Below, piece by piece: positions 43,235-51,546 of a stretch of 64,000 nucleotides of DNA (within the stretch, counting starts at the first letter, position 1; each line of letters begins with the position of its first letter). The position numbers and the translations under genes are program-made. Source of the stretch: Rhodoplanes sp. Z2-YC6860. Lineage in GTDB: Bacteria > Pseudomonadota > Alphaproteobacteria > Rhizobiales > Xanthobacteraceae. The notes beneath the pieces are model-generated. The model was not told the DNA's origin, did not search any database, and worked only from the letters and a program-made list of their open reading frames with translations. Where the stretch lies: positions 992,001 to 1,056,000 of the forward strand of contig NZ_CP007440.1 of NCBI RefSeq assembly GCF_001579845.1, read 5' to 3'.

Positions 43235-43340
43235 GTCATTCCGGGGCGCTCGCGTCAGCGAGCGAACCCGGAATCCAGTAGCGCTGGCGGTGTATTTGTC
43301 TGGATTCCGGGTTCCGGCCTTCGGCCGGCCCCGGAATGAC
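43235..43340. repeat. Intergenic GTCATTCC-GGAATGAC element, copy 2 (inside an operon)
   Basis: Begins GTCATTCCGGGGCGCTCGCG and ends CGGCCGGCCCCGGAATGAC. Internal halves GAACCCGGAATCCAG and CTGGATTCCGGGTTC pair. It lies between the ATPase and the second permease of cluster 3 and ends only 8 nt before the permease start, so it may affect transcript stability or expression balance. Confidence 0.88.
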
Positions 43341-43348
43341 GGTGTGGC

Positions 43349-44164
43349 ATGAGCAGTGCCGACGTCGCCGACGAATTCTCCGAAGTCCGCGGCATCCCGC
43401 GGCAGTGGATCGTGATCGGCGGGCGCATCCTGCTGGGGCTCGCCTTGCTGGCTGCCTGGGAATGGGGCTCGCGCAGCTTCGGCCCGCTGTTTTTCGCGCC
43501 GCCGCTTGCCACGGCACAGCGCATCGTCGAAATGGCTGCGAGCGGCAAGCTTCTGACCGACGTAATCGCGACCTTGCGCGTCTCGGCACTGGGTTTCGTG
43601 ATCGGCTGCGCCTGCGGCATCGGTCTGCCATTCTTGCTGCGGCGTTCGGAGCGCCTGACGCAGGCCATCGAGCCGTTCATTCTGGCCTCGATGGGCATTC
43701 CGAAATACGCGCTGACGCCGTGGCTCATTCTGTGGTTCGGCATCGGCGACCGGCCGAAGGTCATCGTCGTGACGCTGTTCGTGTTCTACATCGTGTTCAT
43801 CACGGTGTTCGCCGGCATGCGGAGCGTCGATCCGCGGCTGATCAGTATGGCGCGCGTGGTCGGCGCGAGCGAGCGCGCCATCGCCCGCAAGGTGATCTGG
43901 GTGTCGCTGCTGCCGTTCTTCTTCACCGGCTTGAAGGTGGCGCTGCCGCGAGCGGTCAGCGCCGCGATCGTGGGTGAGTTCCTGGTCGCGACCGAAGGCA
44001 TCGGATTTTCGATCGAACGCGCGCGGCAGTTGTCCGACACGACGGGCGTGTTTGCCGGCATCGTCATCGCGGTGGCGCTGGTGCTTCTGATCAACGGGAT
44101 CGTCAACGTACTGGAGCGCCGCGCGCTGAAGTGGCGGCCGACCGACCGCGACATGCAGATATAA
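43349..44164 (+). CDS. ABC transporter permease, NitT/TauT family (cluster 3, second)
   Basis: 271 residues. A short hydrophilic N-terminus (MSSADVADEFSEVRGIPRQW) is followed by about six helices. The coupling loop region is LLPFFFTGLKVALPRAVSAA. It is on the same strand as the ATPase and the FAH-family gene that follows 10 nt after. The repeat directly upstream replaces a normal leader and no strong ribosome-binding site is evident. Confidence 0.9.
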   Translation: MSSADVADEFSEVRGIPRQWIVIGGRILLGLALLAAWEWGSRSFGPLFFAPPLATAQRIVEMAASGKLLTDVIATLRVSALGFVIGCACGIGLPFLLRRSERLTQAIEPFILASMGIPKYALTPWLILWFGIGDRPKVIVVTLFVFYIVFITVFAGMRSVDPRLISMARVVGASERAIARKVIWVSLLPFFFTGLKVALPRAVSAAIVGEFLVATEGIGFSIERARQLSDTTGVFAGIVIAVALVLLINGIVNVLERRALKWRPTDRDMQI

Positions 44165-44174
44165 GGAGTCTCGG

Positions 44175-45005
44175 ATGAAGCTCGCGAGTTATGTGGCCGG
44201 CGGTCAGGAATGCTACGGCGTCGTGACCGATGACGGCGTCATCACCATGCGCGGCCATGCCTCGCTGCGCGACGCGCTGGCGGCCGGCGCGCTGGAGGGC
44301 ATGCGCAGTGCCGCCGCCATCGCCAAGCCCGACTTCAAGCTTGCGGATATCCACTTTCTGCCGGTCATTCCGAACCCGCATAAGATTCTCTGCGCCGGCG
44401 TGAACTACAAATCGCACGCCGCCGAGGTCGGCCGCGAGCTGCCGAAGCAGCCGAGCATGTTCATCCGCTTCACCGACACGCTGGTCGGTCATCAGGGCCA
44501 GATGATCCGGCCGAAGCTCTCGGACAATTTCGATTTCGAAGGCGAACTGACCATGGTGATCAGCAAGGGCGGGCGGCACATCCCGATCGACAAAGCGCTC
44601 GACCATGTGGCGGGCTACACCATCTTTGTCGACGGCAGCGTGCGCGACTACCAGAAGTTTTCCGTCACCTCGGGCAAGAACTGGCCCGGGACCGGTCCGC
44701 TCGGGCCGTGGATGGTCACCGCCGACGAAATCCCCGATCCAAGCAAACTCACGCTGACCACGCGGCTCAACGGCCAGCAGGTGCAGCATTCCGGAACCGA
44801 CAAGCTGATCTATTCGTGCCAGCAGATCGTGAGCTTCTGCTCCGACTTCACCGAGCTGCATCCCGGCGACATCATCGCCACCGGCACGCCGGAGGGCGTC
44901 GGCCACAGCCGCAAGCCGCCGCTCTGGATGAAGCCCGGCGATTTGCTGGAGGTCGAGATTTCGAAGATCGGCGTGCTGCGCACCAAGATCGTCGACGAAA
45001 ATTAG
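44175..45005 (+). CDS. Fumarylacetoacetate hydrolase (FAH) family protein
   Basis: 276 residues. The FAH core is recognised by PHKILCAGVNYKSHAAEVGR, the metal ligands ExE in FDFEGELTMV, the Asp/Lys region in IFVDGSVRDYQKFSVTSGKN, and the closing GDIIATGTPEGVGHSRKPP. Members hydrolyse C-C bonds of fumarylacetoacetate or fumarylpyruvate, or decarboxylate oxaloacetate. As the last gene of the importer operon, with a GST and Pht5-like proteins next door, it would fit a ring-cleavage-type lower pathway; the substrate is inferred. Start preceded by AAGGAGTC. Confidence 0.92.
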   Translation: MKLASYVAGGQECYGVVTDDGVITMRGHASLRDALAAGALEGMRSAAAIAKPDFKLADIHFLPVIPNPHKILCAGVNYKSHAAEVGRELPKQPSMFIRFTDTLVGHQGQMIRPKLSDNFDFEGELTMVISKGGRHIPIDKALDHVAGYTIFVDGSVRDYQKFSVTSGKNWPGTGPLGPWMVTADEIPDPSKLTLTTRLNGQQVQHSGTDKLIYSCQQIVSFCSDFTELHPGDIIATGTPEGVGHSRKPPLWMKPGDLLEVEISKIGVLRTKIVDEN

Positions 45006-45011
45006 CCCTCG

Positions 45012-45118
45012 GTCATTCCGGGGCGCTCGCGAAGCGAGCGAACCCGGAATCCAGAAACATCGGGACTGCCTCCGGAACTGGATTCCGGGTTCGCCACTTC
45101 GTGGCGCCCCGGAATGAC
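45012..45118. repeat. Intergenic GTCATTCC-GGAATGAC element, copy 3
   Basis: Begins GTCATTCCGGGGCGCTCGCG, with the hairpin GCTCGC-GAA-GCGAGC, and ends GTGGCGCCCCGGAATGAC. It lies 6 nt after the FAH-family gene and 8 nt before the end of the convergent receptor gene. It is placed as a possible bidirectional terminator. Confidence 0.88.
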
Positions 45119-45126
45119 CGCGGAGT

Positions 45127-46137
45127 TTATTTCACATACTCATCCGTGAAGAGCCCGTCGTAGCTCTTGAGCTTGGCGTCTGCCTTCATCATGCCGGCCT
45201 CGACGTTGAAGTCGTCGGCATTCTCCAGCGCCTGTTTCGTGACCACAGGGACCTTCGGCGTCGATTTGAGAATCTCGTCATAAGCCGCGGCGATCAGCTT
45301 CGGCTCGAGATTGGGAAACTTCCTGCCGAGCAGTGCCACGACCTCGGCCGGATGGCTGTGCATGTAGGCGATCGCCTCCGTCACCACGCGGCCCATGGCG
45401 ACACAGATTGGTTTGCGCTTCTCGCAGGTTTCGGGCTTCGCCAGGATCACGTTGTAGGCGAAGTTGATCGCGTTCGACGGGTCGCCATCGGGACCGCTTG
45501 CGATCACCACCGAAGCGCCGTCGACCACGGGCTTGAGCGGCCAGGGCGGGCTGTTCGACATGCCGTCGATCTGCTTGCTCTGGAACGCCGCCCACATGGC
45601 GTTGCCTTCCAGCGCGGTGACGCGCAGGCCGTCGGGCCCGATGCCGGCGCGTGACGCAATTGCAAGCAGGTAGGCATGCGGATTGGCGTTGATCGCGCCG
45701 ACACCGAAACTCTTGCCGCGCAGCACCGCGGCGCGCTTTTCCAGCGGCGCCTTGGCGTCGAAGCCCGCGGCTTCGGCAACCTCCTTGCGCATGGTGATCA
45801 TCACGATGTTGCGCTCGGCGGTGTTGGCGATGGCGAGAAGGCGCTGGCCGCGCGCCGCGGCCCGCGTCAAGGTCGAGCCGCCGGCTTGCACGAAATCGGC
45901 GCTGCCTGCGATCATCGCGTTGGTGGCGCCGACGCCCTGGATCTGCACGATCTTCACCTGCAGGCCGTATTTGGCCCAGAGCCCGAGCTCCTCGGCGACG
46001 AGATTGGGCGTCGACGTGAAGGTGAAATTCGGCATCGCGATGACGATGTTGTCGAGCGCCGCGGCGGGCCGTGTCGAAACGGGTAGTGCGAGCAGCATGG
46101 CGAGGGCAGGGAAAAAGCGCATGGCGCGCTCCGTCAT
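45127..46137 (-). CDS. ABC-type substrate-binding protein, NitT/TauT family, tandem copy A
   Basis: 336 residues with a signal peptide ending near RPAAA. The mature protein starts LDNIVIAMPNFTFTSTPNLV and includes GFDAKAPLEKRAAVLRGKSF, AAFQSKQIDGMSNSPPWPLK, and IASGPDGDPSNAINF. It has a CEKRKPIC pair, likely a disulfide, and ends LKSYDGLFTDEYVK. It has exactly the same length as the neighbour at 46134 and is a clear paralogue. The genes overlap by 4 nt. The probable partners are the cluster 3 permeases and ATPase. Confidence 0.9.
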   Translation of the reverse strand: MTERAMRFFPALAMLLALPVSTRPAAALDNIVIAMPNFTFTSTPNLVAEELGLWAKYGLQVKIVQIQGVGATNAMIAGSADFVQAGGSTLTRAAARGQRLLAIANTAERNIVMITMRKEVAEAAGFDAKAPLEKRAAVLRGKSFGVGAINANPHAYLLAIASRAGIGPDGLRVTALEGNAMWAAFQSKQIDGMSNSPPWPLKPVVDGASVVIASGPDGDPSNAINFAYNVILAKPETCEKRKPICVAMGRVVTEAIAYMHSHPAEVVALLGRKFPNLEPKLIAAAYDEILKSTPKVPVVTKQALENADDFNVEAGMMKADAKLKSYDGLFTDEYVK

Positions 46138-47144
46138 TTGACGAACTCGTCGGTGAACAGGCCGTCGTAGGATTTCAATTTCTCGTCGGGCTTGAGCAGG
46201 CCGGCATCGACGTTGAAGATTTCCGAATTCTCGATCGAGGCCTTGAGCACCACCGGCGGCGACGGCGTGACCTTGCGCAGTTCGTCGAATGAGGCCTTCA
46301 GCAGCGGCTCGTCAAGCGTTGGAAAACGCTTCTTCAGGACCGCGAAGGCTTCGTCGGGCTTGTCCTTGATGAAGGCCGTAGCGTCCTTGATCGACTGGCC
46401 GACCGCTTGGCAAAGCGCCTTCTTCTGCACGCAGGTGTCCTGCCGGGCGACGATCAGGTTGTGGCCGAACGGGATCATGTCGCCCGGTTCGCCGTCGGGG
46501 CCGCTTGCGATCAGCAGCGCTTCGCCGTCCTGCACCGCCTTGAGCGGCCAGGGCAGCGACATCGCATAGCCATCGATCTGCTTGCTCTGGAACGCGGCGA
46601 GCATGCTGTTCGGCGCCATCGGCGCGATGCGGACCTCGTCCGGCTTGAAGCCAGCGCGCGCGGCGATCAGCCGCAGATAGGCATGGATCATCGAATTGAT
46701 GGAATCTACCGCGATGGTGCGGCCCTTCAGCAGCGCGGCGCGCTTTTCCAGCGGCGCCTTGGCGTCGAAGCCGCCGGCCTGCGCGATCTCCTTGCGCAGC
46801 ACCACCTGGGCGAACGGCCGGTCGATCGTGGTGGCGATCGCAATCAGCTTCTGGCCGCGTGCGCTGGCACGGCCGAACGAGCTCGCCGAAGCCTGGGCAA
46901 ACTGTGCGCTGCCGGATATCACCGAATTGATTGCGGCGATGCCCGAAAGCTGCACGGTTTTCACCTTGATGCCGTGCTTCTGCCAGAGGTCGAGGTCGGT
47001 TGCGATATAGCCGGCGGCGAACGTCAGGCTGAAGGCCGGATCGGCCAGGACGATCTCTTCGTTGGATTGCGCCTTGAGCGGAGCCGACCCGCCGACTGCG
47101 GCGATGGCCGCAACAGCGGCGATAAAAAGCATCGGAACGCGCAT
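46134..47144 (-). CDS. ABC-type substrate-binding protein, NitT/TauT family, tandem copy B
   Basis: 336 residues with a signal peptide ending near SAPLKAQ. It shares GFDAKAPLEKRAALLKGRTI, AAFQSKQIDGYAMSLPWPLK, the Cys pair CVQKKALC, and the C-terminus LKSYDGLFTDEFVK with copy A. It is transcribed first in the pair, and its stop overlaps the start of copy A. The first-lobe ligand region differs (LADPAFSLTFAAGYIATDL), so the ligands may differ. Confidence 0.9.
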   Translation of the reverse strand: MRVPMLFIAAVAAIAAVGGSAPLKAQSNEEIVLADPAFSLTFAAGYIATDLDLWQKHGIKVKTVQLSGIAAINSVISGSAQFAQASASSFGRASARGQKLIAIATTIDRPFAQVVLRKEIAQAGGFDAKAPLEKRAALLKGRTIAVDSINSMIHAYLRLIAARAGFKPDEVRIAPMAPNSMLAAFQSKQIDGYAMSLPWPLKAVQDGEALLIASGPDGEPGDMIPFGHNLIVARQDTCVQKKALCQAVGQSIKDATAFIKDKPDEAFAVLKKRFPTLDEPLLKASFDELRKVTPSPPVVLKASIENSEIFNVDAGLLKPDEKLKSYDGLFTDEFVK

Positions 47145-47322
47145 TCGAGGTTCCTCCCGGCACGGAGACCTGAACGATTATGGAGAGCGTGCCGCAGCCG
47201 ATCAATGCGACGACGGGCGTGCGCGGCGGCAATTGTGTCCGGCCGCGGTGCGGGGCAATATCCCGCCCAACAACGAAGCGCAAAGTGGGGCGCCAAAAAG
47301 TGGGAATTGAGGGAGGATTGGA

Positions 47323-48291
47323 ATGAAGAAATGGATCGCCGCGGTCGCGGTATTGGTCGTTGCCGGCGCGAGCGCCGCGCAGGCCGCCGAGAAGCTCAAG
47401 GTCGCCATCCCGCAAAAGGGCTTCTGGGACAGCTCCTGGGTCGAGTTCGGTGAGGCTGCAGGCTTCTTCAAAGAGGCCGGCCTCGAAATCGAGGTGTTCT
47501 ACACCGAGGGCGGCGCCCAAACGATCGCGACGGTTGCGTCCGGCAGCGTCGATATCGCGATGTCGAACGGCATCCTCGGCGCCATCGGCGCGTATGCCAA
47601 AGGCGGCGACGCCACGCCTTATCGCATCATCTCGGCGGAGATGACCGGCGCCCACGAGCTGTTCTGGTGGGTCAAGGCCGACAGCCCGATCAAGACGCTG
47701 AAGGACGCGGGCGAGGGCAAGACCGTGGCGTTCTCTTCACCGGGCTCGTCATCGAACCTGATCCTGCTGACGCTGTTGAAGCAGGCTGGTTCCAAAGCCA
47801 AGCCGACGCCGGTCGGCGGTGCGCCTGCGTCGTACACGCAGACCATGACCGGTCAGATCGATGTCGGCTGGTCGGTGGTGCCGTTCGCGCTGCAGGACGT
47901 CAATGACGGCAAGGCCCGCATCGTGGCGAAAGCGCGCGAGGCGACCGAGCTTCTCAACCAGACCATCCGGGCCAATCTCGCCAACGTCAATTCGCTGAAG
48001 ACCAAGCGCGAGGCCATCACCAAGTTCATGCAGGTGATCCAGAAGTCGATCGACTGGGGCTACAGCAACCCTCAGGCGATCGAGATCTTCGCCCGCAACA
48101 TGAAGGTGAGCAACGCGATCGCCAAGCAGGCGGTGGACGAGTTCTATCCCAAGTCGGCGATGCAGATTGGCGAGATCAAAGATCTCGACCGCTCGCTGAA
48201 GGATGCGCTGGATTACAAATTCCTGACAGCGCCGAAGACCGCGAAGGACATCGCCGGCCTCATCGACATCGTTTACAAGCCGTCGAAGTGA
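47323..48291 (+). CDS. ABC-type substrate-binding protein, SsuA/TauA-like
   Basis: 322 residues with a signal peptide (MKKWIAAVAVLVVAGASAAQ then A). The mature start AEKLKVAIPQKGFWDSSWVE and GFFKEAGLEIEVFYTEGGAQ are typical of the first lobe; VASGSVDIAMSNGILGAIGA is a standard ligand-binding-lobe motif. It is divergent from the tandem receptors (178 nt between starts). GGGAGGATTGGA precedes its ATG. No transport genes follow, so it is an orphan receptor or a partner of cluster 3. Confidence 0.9.
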   Translation: MKKWIAAVAVLVVAGASAAQAAEKLKVAIPQKGFWDSSWVEFGEAAGFFKEAGLEIEVFYTEGGAQTIATVASGSVDIAMSNGILGAIGAYAKGGDATPYRIISAEMTGAHELFWWVKADSPIKTLKDAGEGKTVAFSSPGSSSNLILLTLLKQAGSKAKPTPVGGAPASYTQTMTGQIDVGWSVVPFALQDVNDGKARIVAKAREATELLNQTIRANLANVNSLKTKREAITKFMQVIQKSIDWGYSNPQAIEIFARNMKVSNAIAKQAVDEFYPKSAMQIGEIKDLDRSLKDALDYKFLTAPKTAKDIAGLIDIVYKPSK

Positions 48292-48331
48292 GTGCAGCGC
48301 AACCGGCTGACTCGAAACGACAATCCGGATC

Positions 48332-48363
48332 GTCACGGTGCGGTTTTCCTGCCGCACTGTGAC
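48332..48363 (+). terminator. Hairpin after the 47323 receptor gene
   Basis: Near-perfect inverted repeat GTCACGGTGCGG (48332-48343) and CCGCACTGTGAC (48352-48363) with an 8-nt loop. No T run follows. It is probably a terminator-like structure isolating the receptor from the efflux operon. Confidence 0.5.
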
Positions 48364-48505
48364 ATATCCACAGCACCTCCACAGCAATCCGGGCCTTCGA
48401 ACGCTATTTCGATTGGGCCGCTACCCGATGGTTGCTAGGTTTCAAACGGGGACGGCGTGTTCCGGCCGTAGTTTGTCCGTAGCATCAGGTAGTTGAGCAG
48501 TCGGT

Positions 48506-50047
48506 ATGCGTCCGTCAGTGTCGCAGCGTTCGTCTTTGTTGCGTCCTGTTCGGCGTATCGCCGCAACCGGAGCGATCATTGCTTTGGCGTTGCCGCTCGT
48601 CGGCTGCCTCTCCAACGAAATCATCCCCGCCGCCATCGATCCGCCGAACGCCTATCGCGCGGCCTCAGGCAAGCCCGACGCGGCCTTGCCGTCGGTGGTA
48701 TGGTGGCGCGGCTTCCGCTCCAAGGAACTGACCGATCTGGTCGAGGAATCGCTCACGTCGAACTTCGACGTCGCCGCGGCGGTCGCGCGCATCGTGCAGG
48801 CGGATGCGACATCGCGCATCGCTGGCGCAGCACTCCTGCCGGCGCTGGATTTCAATGGCTCCGCCCAGCGCGCGGGATCGTCACAAACGACCGGCAACAG
48901 CGGCAACTTCGGCCGTGGCGCGCAGTCGACCTATGGCATCTCGCTCAGCGCCAGTTACGAGATCGACTTCTGGGGCAAGAACCGCGCGACGCTGCGTGCT
49001 GCCGAGGAACTCGCGGTCGCGAGCCGTTTCGATCGCGAGGTGGTGTCGCTGACCACGGTCACGACCGTCGCCAACACCTATTTCCTGGTGCTGCAGGCGA
49101 AGGACCGCCTCGACATCGCGCGCAAAAACATCGAAGCCGCCGATCGCGTCTACAAGCTCATTCTGCAGCGCTTCGACGTCGGCACGGCTTCCGCGCTCGA
49201 CGTCGCTCAGCAGAAAAGCCTCGTGGATCAGCAGCGCGCCACCGTGCCGCCGCTGGAGCAGAGCTTGCGGCAGAACATCGCGACGCTCGCGGTGCTGATT
49301 GGCCGGCCGCCGGAATCGGTCCGCATCCGGGTAACCAGCATGAGCGTGCTGGCCATCCCGCCGGTGACGCCGGGCCTGCCGTCGGACCTGATCGGCCAGC
49401 GGCCGGACATCCGCGAGGCCGAGGCGAATTTGGCTTCGGCCAACGCCAACGTGCACAACGCGCGCGCGCAGTTCTTCCCCAGCATCACGCTGACCGCCGA
49501 AGGCGGCTATCAGACTGCTGTCCTGAAGAATCTGGTGCGGCCAGAGTCGACCTTCTTCAATCTGGCCGGGGGCCTGCTTCAGCCTGTGCTGGAGGGCGGC
49601 CGCATCCAGGGCAATTTCGACTTGCAAAAAGGCAAGCAGGACGAGTTGCTGCAGGTCTACCGCAAGTCGATCGTCAACGGGTTTGCGGACGTAGAACGAG
49701 CGCTGGTCGGGGTGCAGCAGGCCAAGCGGCTCGTGGAGCTTGACCAAGCCGTGGTCGAGAGCTCCCGGAAGGCGTTTGAATTGGCCGAAACGCGGCTGCG
49801 CGAAGGCACCGTCGACCTGGTCACCGTGCTCCAGACGCAAACCACGCTGTTTCAGGCCCAGGATGCTCTGGTGGTGGCTCAGTTCAATCGTTTGACGGCG
49901 GTTGTCACGCTGTTTCAGGCACTTGGCGGGGGGTGGCAGAAGCCCAAGCCCGACACGTCCAAGGTCGGTGAGGCGCCGCCGCGGATCGAGGAGGTCACCT
50001 TCCCGGGGGTGCAGCCGCCGCGTCCGGTCGGCCAGGGAAGGCATTAA
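48506..50047 (+). CDS. Outer-membrane efflux lipoprotein, TolC/NodT family
   Basis: 513 residues. The lipoprotein signal ends in LPLVGC with the lipidated Cys at residue 34. Two OEP repeats follow, with long coiled-coil helices (for example the region KRLVELDQAVVESSRKAFEL) and the typical GLPSDLIGQRPDIREAEANL segment. It forms the outer-membrane channel of an RND pump. The adaptor and two pumps follow downstream in the same direction, 116 nt apart from the adaptor, so one operon is likely. Confidence 0.94.
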   Translation: MRPSVSQRSSLLRPVRRIAATGAIIALALPLVGCLSNEIIPAAIDPPNAYRAASGKPDAALPSVVWWRGFRSKELTDLVEESLTSNFDVAAAVARIVQADATSRIAGAALLPALDFNGSAQRAGSSQTTGNSGNFGRGAQSTYGISLSASYEIDFWGKNRATLRAAEELAVASRFDREVVSLTTVTTVANTYFLVLQAKDRLDIARKNIEAADRVYKLILQRFDVGTASALDVAQQKSLVDQQRATVPPLEQSLRQNIATLAVLIGRPPESVRIRVTSMSVLAIPPVTPGLPSDLIGQRPDIREAEANLASANANVHNARAQFFPSITLTAEGGYQTAVLKNLVRPESTFFNLAGGLLQPVLEGGRIQGNFDLQKGKQDELLQVYRKSIVNGFADVERALVGVQQAKRLVELDQAVVESSRKAFELAETRLREGTVDLVTVLQTQTTLFQAQDALVVAQFNRLTAVVTLFQALGGGWQKPKPDTSKVGEAPPRIEEVTFPGVQPPRPVGQGRH

Positions 50048-50163
50048 GCCCGTATTTTCTCAGTCCGGGCAATTAATCCTGCCTCTTAAATGTCCGTAAG
50101 GTGCTGTGAAAGCATAGCCAGCCTGATTATTTTGGGTAACGGCGATTCTTGGCTGGCTGGAGA

Positions 50164-51546
50164 ATGTCGAACAGACTGCGATCGATTGCGACGGCCGTGG
50201 CGGCCCTGATCCTCATCGGCGGCGCCGCAGCCTATTGGTGGCAGCCGGCTCGGCCGCAACAACAGCAGCAACGTTTCGGCCGCAATTTTCGCGGCGATGA
50301 TGGGCCGGTTCCCGTCATCGCGGCGCAGAGCCGCCGTGCCGACGTGCCGGTCTATCTCGACGGCGTCGGCACCGTGAGGGCGCTCAACACCGTGACGGTG
50401 CGGTCGCAGGTCGACGGCAAGCTGCTCAGCGTCAACTACACCGAGGGCCAGGACGTCGAGGCCGGCTTCGTGCTCGCCAAGATCGATCCGGTCACCTACC
50501 AGGCCGCCTACGATCAGGCGGTGGCGAAGAAGGCCCAGGACGAAGCAACGCTGGGCAATGCGCGGCTCGATCTCGCGCGCTACGCCAAGCTGTCGGCGAG
50601 CAACGCGGTCGCGCAGCAGCAATACGACCTGCAGAAGGCGACGGTGGCGCAGCTCGAGGCGCAGGTGCGGCTCGATCAGGCGGCGATCGACAACGCCAAG
50701 GCGATTCTCGACTACACTGCGATCGTTGCACCGATCGCCGGCCGCACCGGTATCCGTCAGGTTGACCAGGGCAATATCGTCCACGCCTCCGACTCGACCG
50801 GCATCGTGGTGATCACGCAGCTTCAGCCGATTTCGCTGCTGTTCACGTTGCCGCAACAGATGCTCGGCGACGTCAACCGTGCGATGGGCCAGAGGCCATT
50901 GTCGGTGGACGCCTTCGGCCCCGACAACAAGACCGTGGTCGAAAGCGGCGTGCTCAAGGTGGTCGACAACCAGGTCGACCAGACCACCGGCACGATCAAG
51001 CTCAAGGCCGAGTTTCCCAACGCCAACCTGCAGCTTTGGCCGGGCGGTTTCGTCAACGTCCGCCTGCTGATCAACACGCTGAAGGATGTGGTGGTGGTGC
51101 CGACCGCGGCCGTGCAGCGCGGACCGCGCGGCGCTTTCGTCTATGTGGTCCAGCCCGAAAACAAGGTTTCGGTCCGGCAGGTGTCCGTCGGCCAGCAGGA
51201 CGAAAACCAGGCTGTGCTCGATAAGGGCGTCGAGGCCGGCGAGCGCGTCGTCACCACCGGTTTCGCGCGCCTGACCAATGGCGCCGACGTGGCGGTGACC
51301 AACGCCGAACAAATGCCCGCGCCCGGTACGGAAGCAAGTCCGCCGCAAAGTGAACGGCGCCGCGGGCGCGGTCAGCGCCGTGAGCAGCGGTCTGAGGCGG
51401 AGGCCACTCCATCGACCAACGCCCAACAGAGCCCTGCGCCGGACGGGGAAGCTGGCCAGCCGCAGGCTGAACGGCGCCGCGGCAACGGCCAGCGCCGCGA
51501 ACAACGATCGGAAGCGGAAGCCACGCCTCCGAGCCAGCAGCGATGA
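50164..51546 (+). CDS. RND efflux periplasmic adaptor (membrane fusion protein, MdtA-like)
   Basis: About 460 residues. An N-terminal membrane anchor (LRSIATAVAALILIGGAAAY) precedes the biotinyl-lipoyl hairpin (VRSQVDGKLLSVNYTEGQDV) and the alpha-helical hairpin (about residues 115-180). Then come the barrel and membrane-proximal domains (VVVPTAAVQRGPRGAFVYVV). The C-terminus has an unusual 78-residue basic extension made of two tandem repeats. ATG 50164 chosen; a TTG at 50149 is possible. It overlaps the first RND gene by 4 nt. Confidence 0.93.
   Translation: MSNRLRSIATAVAALILIGGAAAYWWQPARPQQQQQRFGRNFRGDDGPVPVIAAQSRRADVPVYLDGVGTVRALNTVTVRSQVDGKLLSVNYTEGQDVEAGFVLAKIDPVTYQAAYDQAVAKKAQDEATLGNARLDLARYAKLSASNAVAQQQYDLQKATVAQLEAQVRLDQAAIDNAKAILDYTAIVAPIAGRTGIRQVDQGNIVHASDSTGIVVITQLQPISLLFTLPQQMLGDVNRAMGQRPLSVDAFGPDNKTVVESGVLKVVDNQVDQTTGTIKLKAEFPNANLQLWPGGFVNVRLLINTLKDVVVVPTAAVQRGPRGAFVYVVQPENKVSVRQVSVGQQDENQAVLDKGVEAGERVVTTGFARLTNGADVAVTNAEQMPAPGTEASPPQSERRRGRGQRREQRSEAEATPSTNAQQSPAPDGEAGQPQAERRRGNGQRREQRSEAEATPPSQQR
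51301..51534 (+). repeat. Tandem 117-bp in-frame repeat (two units) in the adaptor gene
   Basis: Units 51301-51417 and 51418-51534 each encode 39 residues: NAEQMPAPGT... and NAQQSPAPDG.... The stretches QRREQRSEAEATP are identical, and RRRGRG is RRRGNG in the second unit. The repeat encodes a basic, disordered C-terminal tail. Confidence 0.9.
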
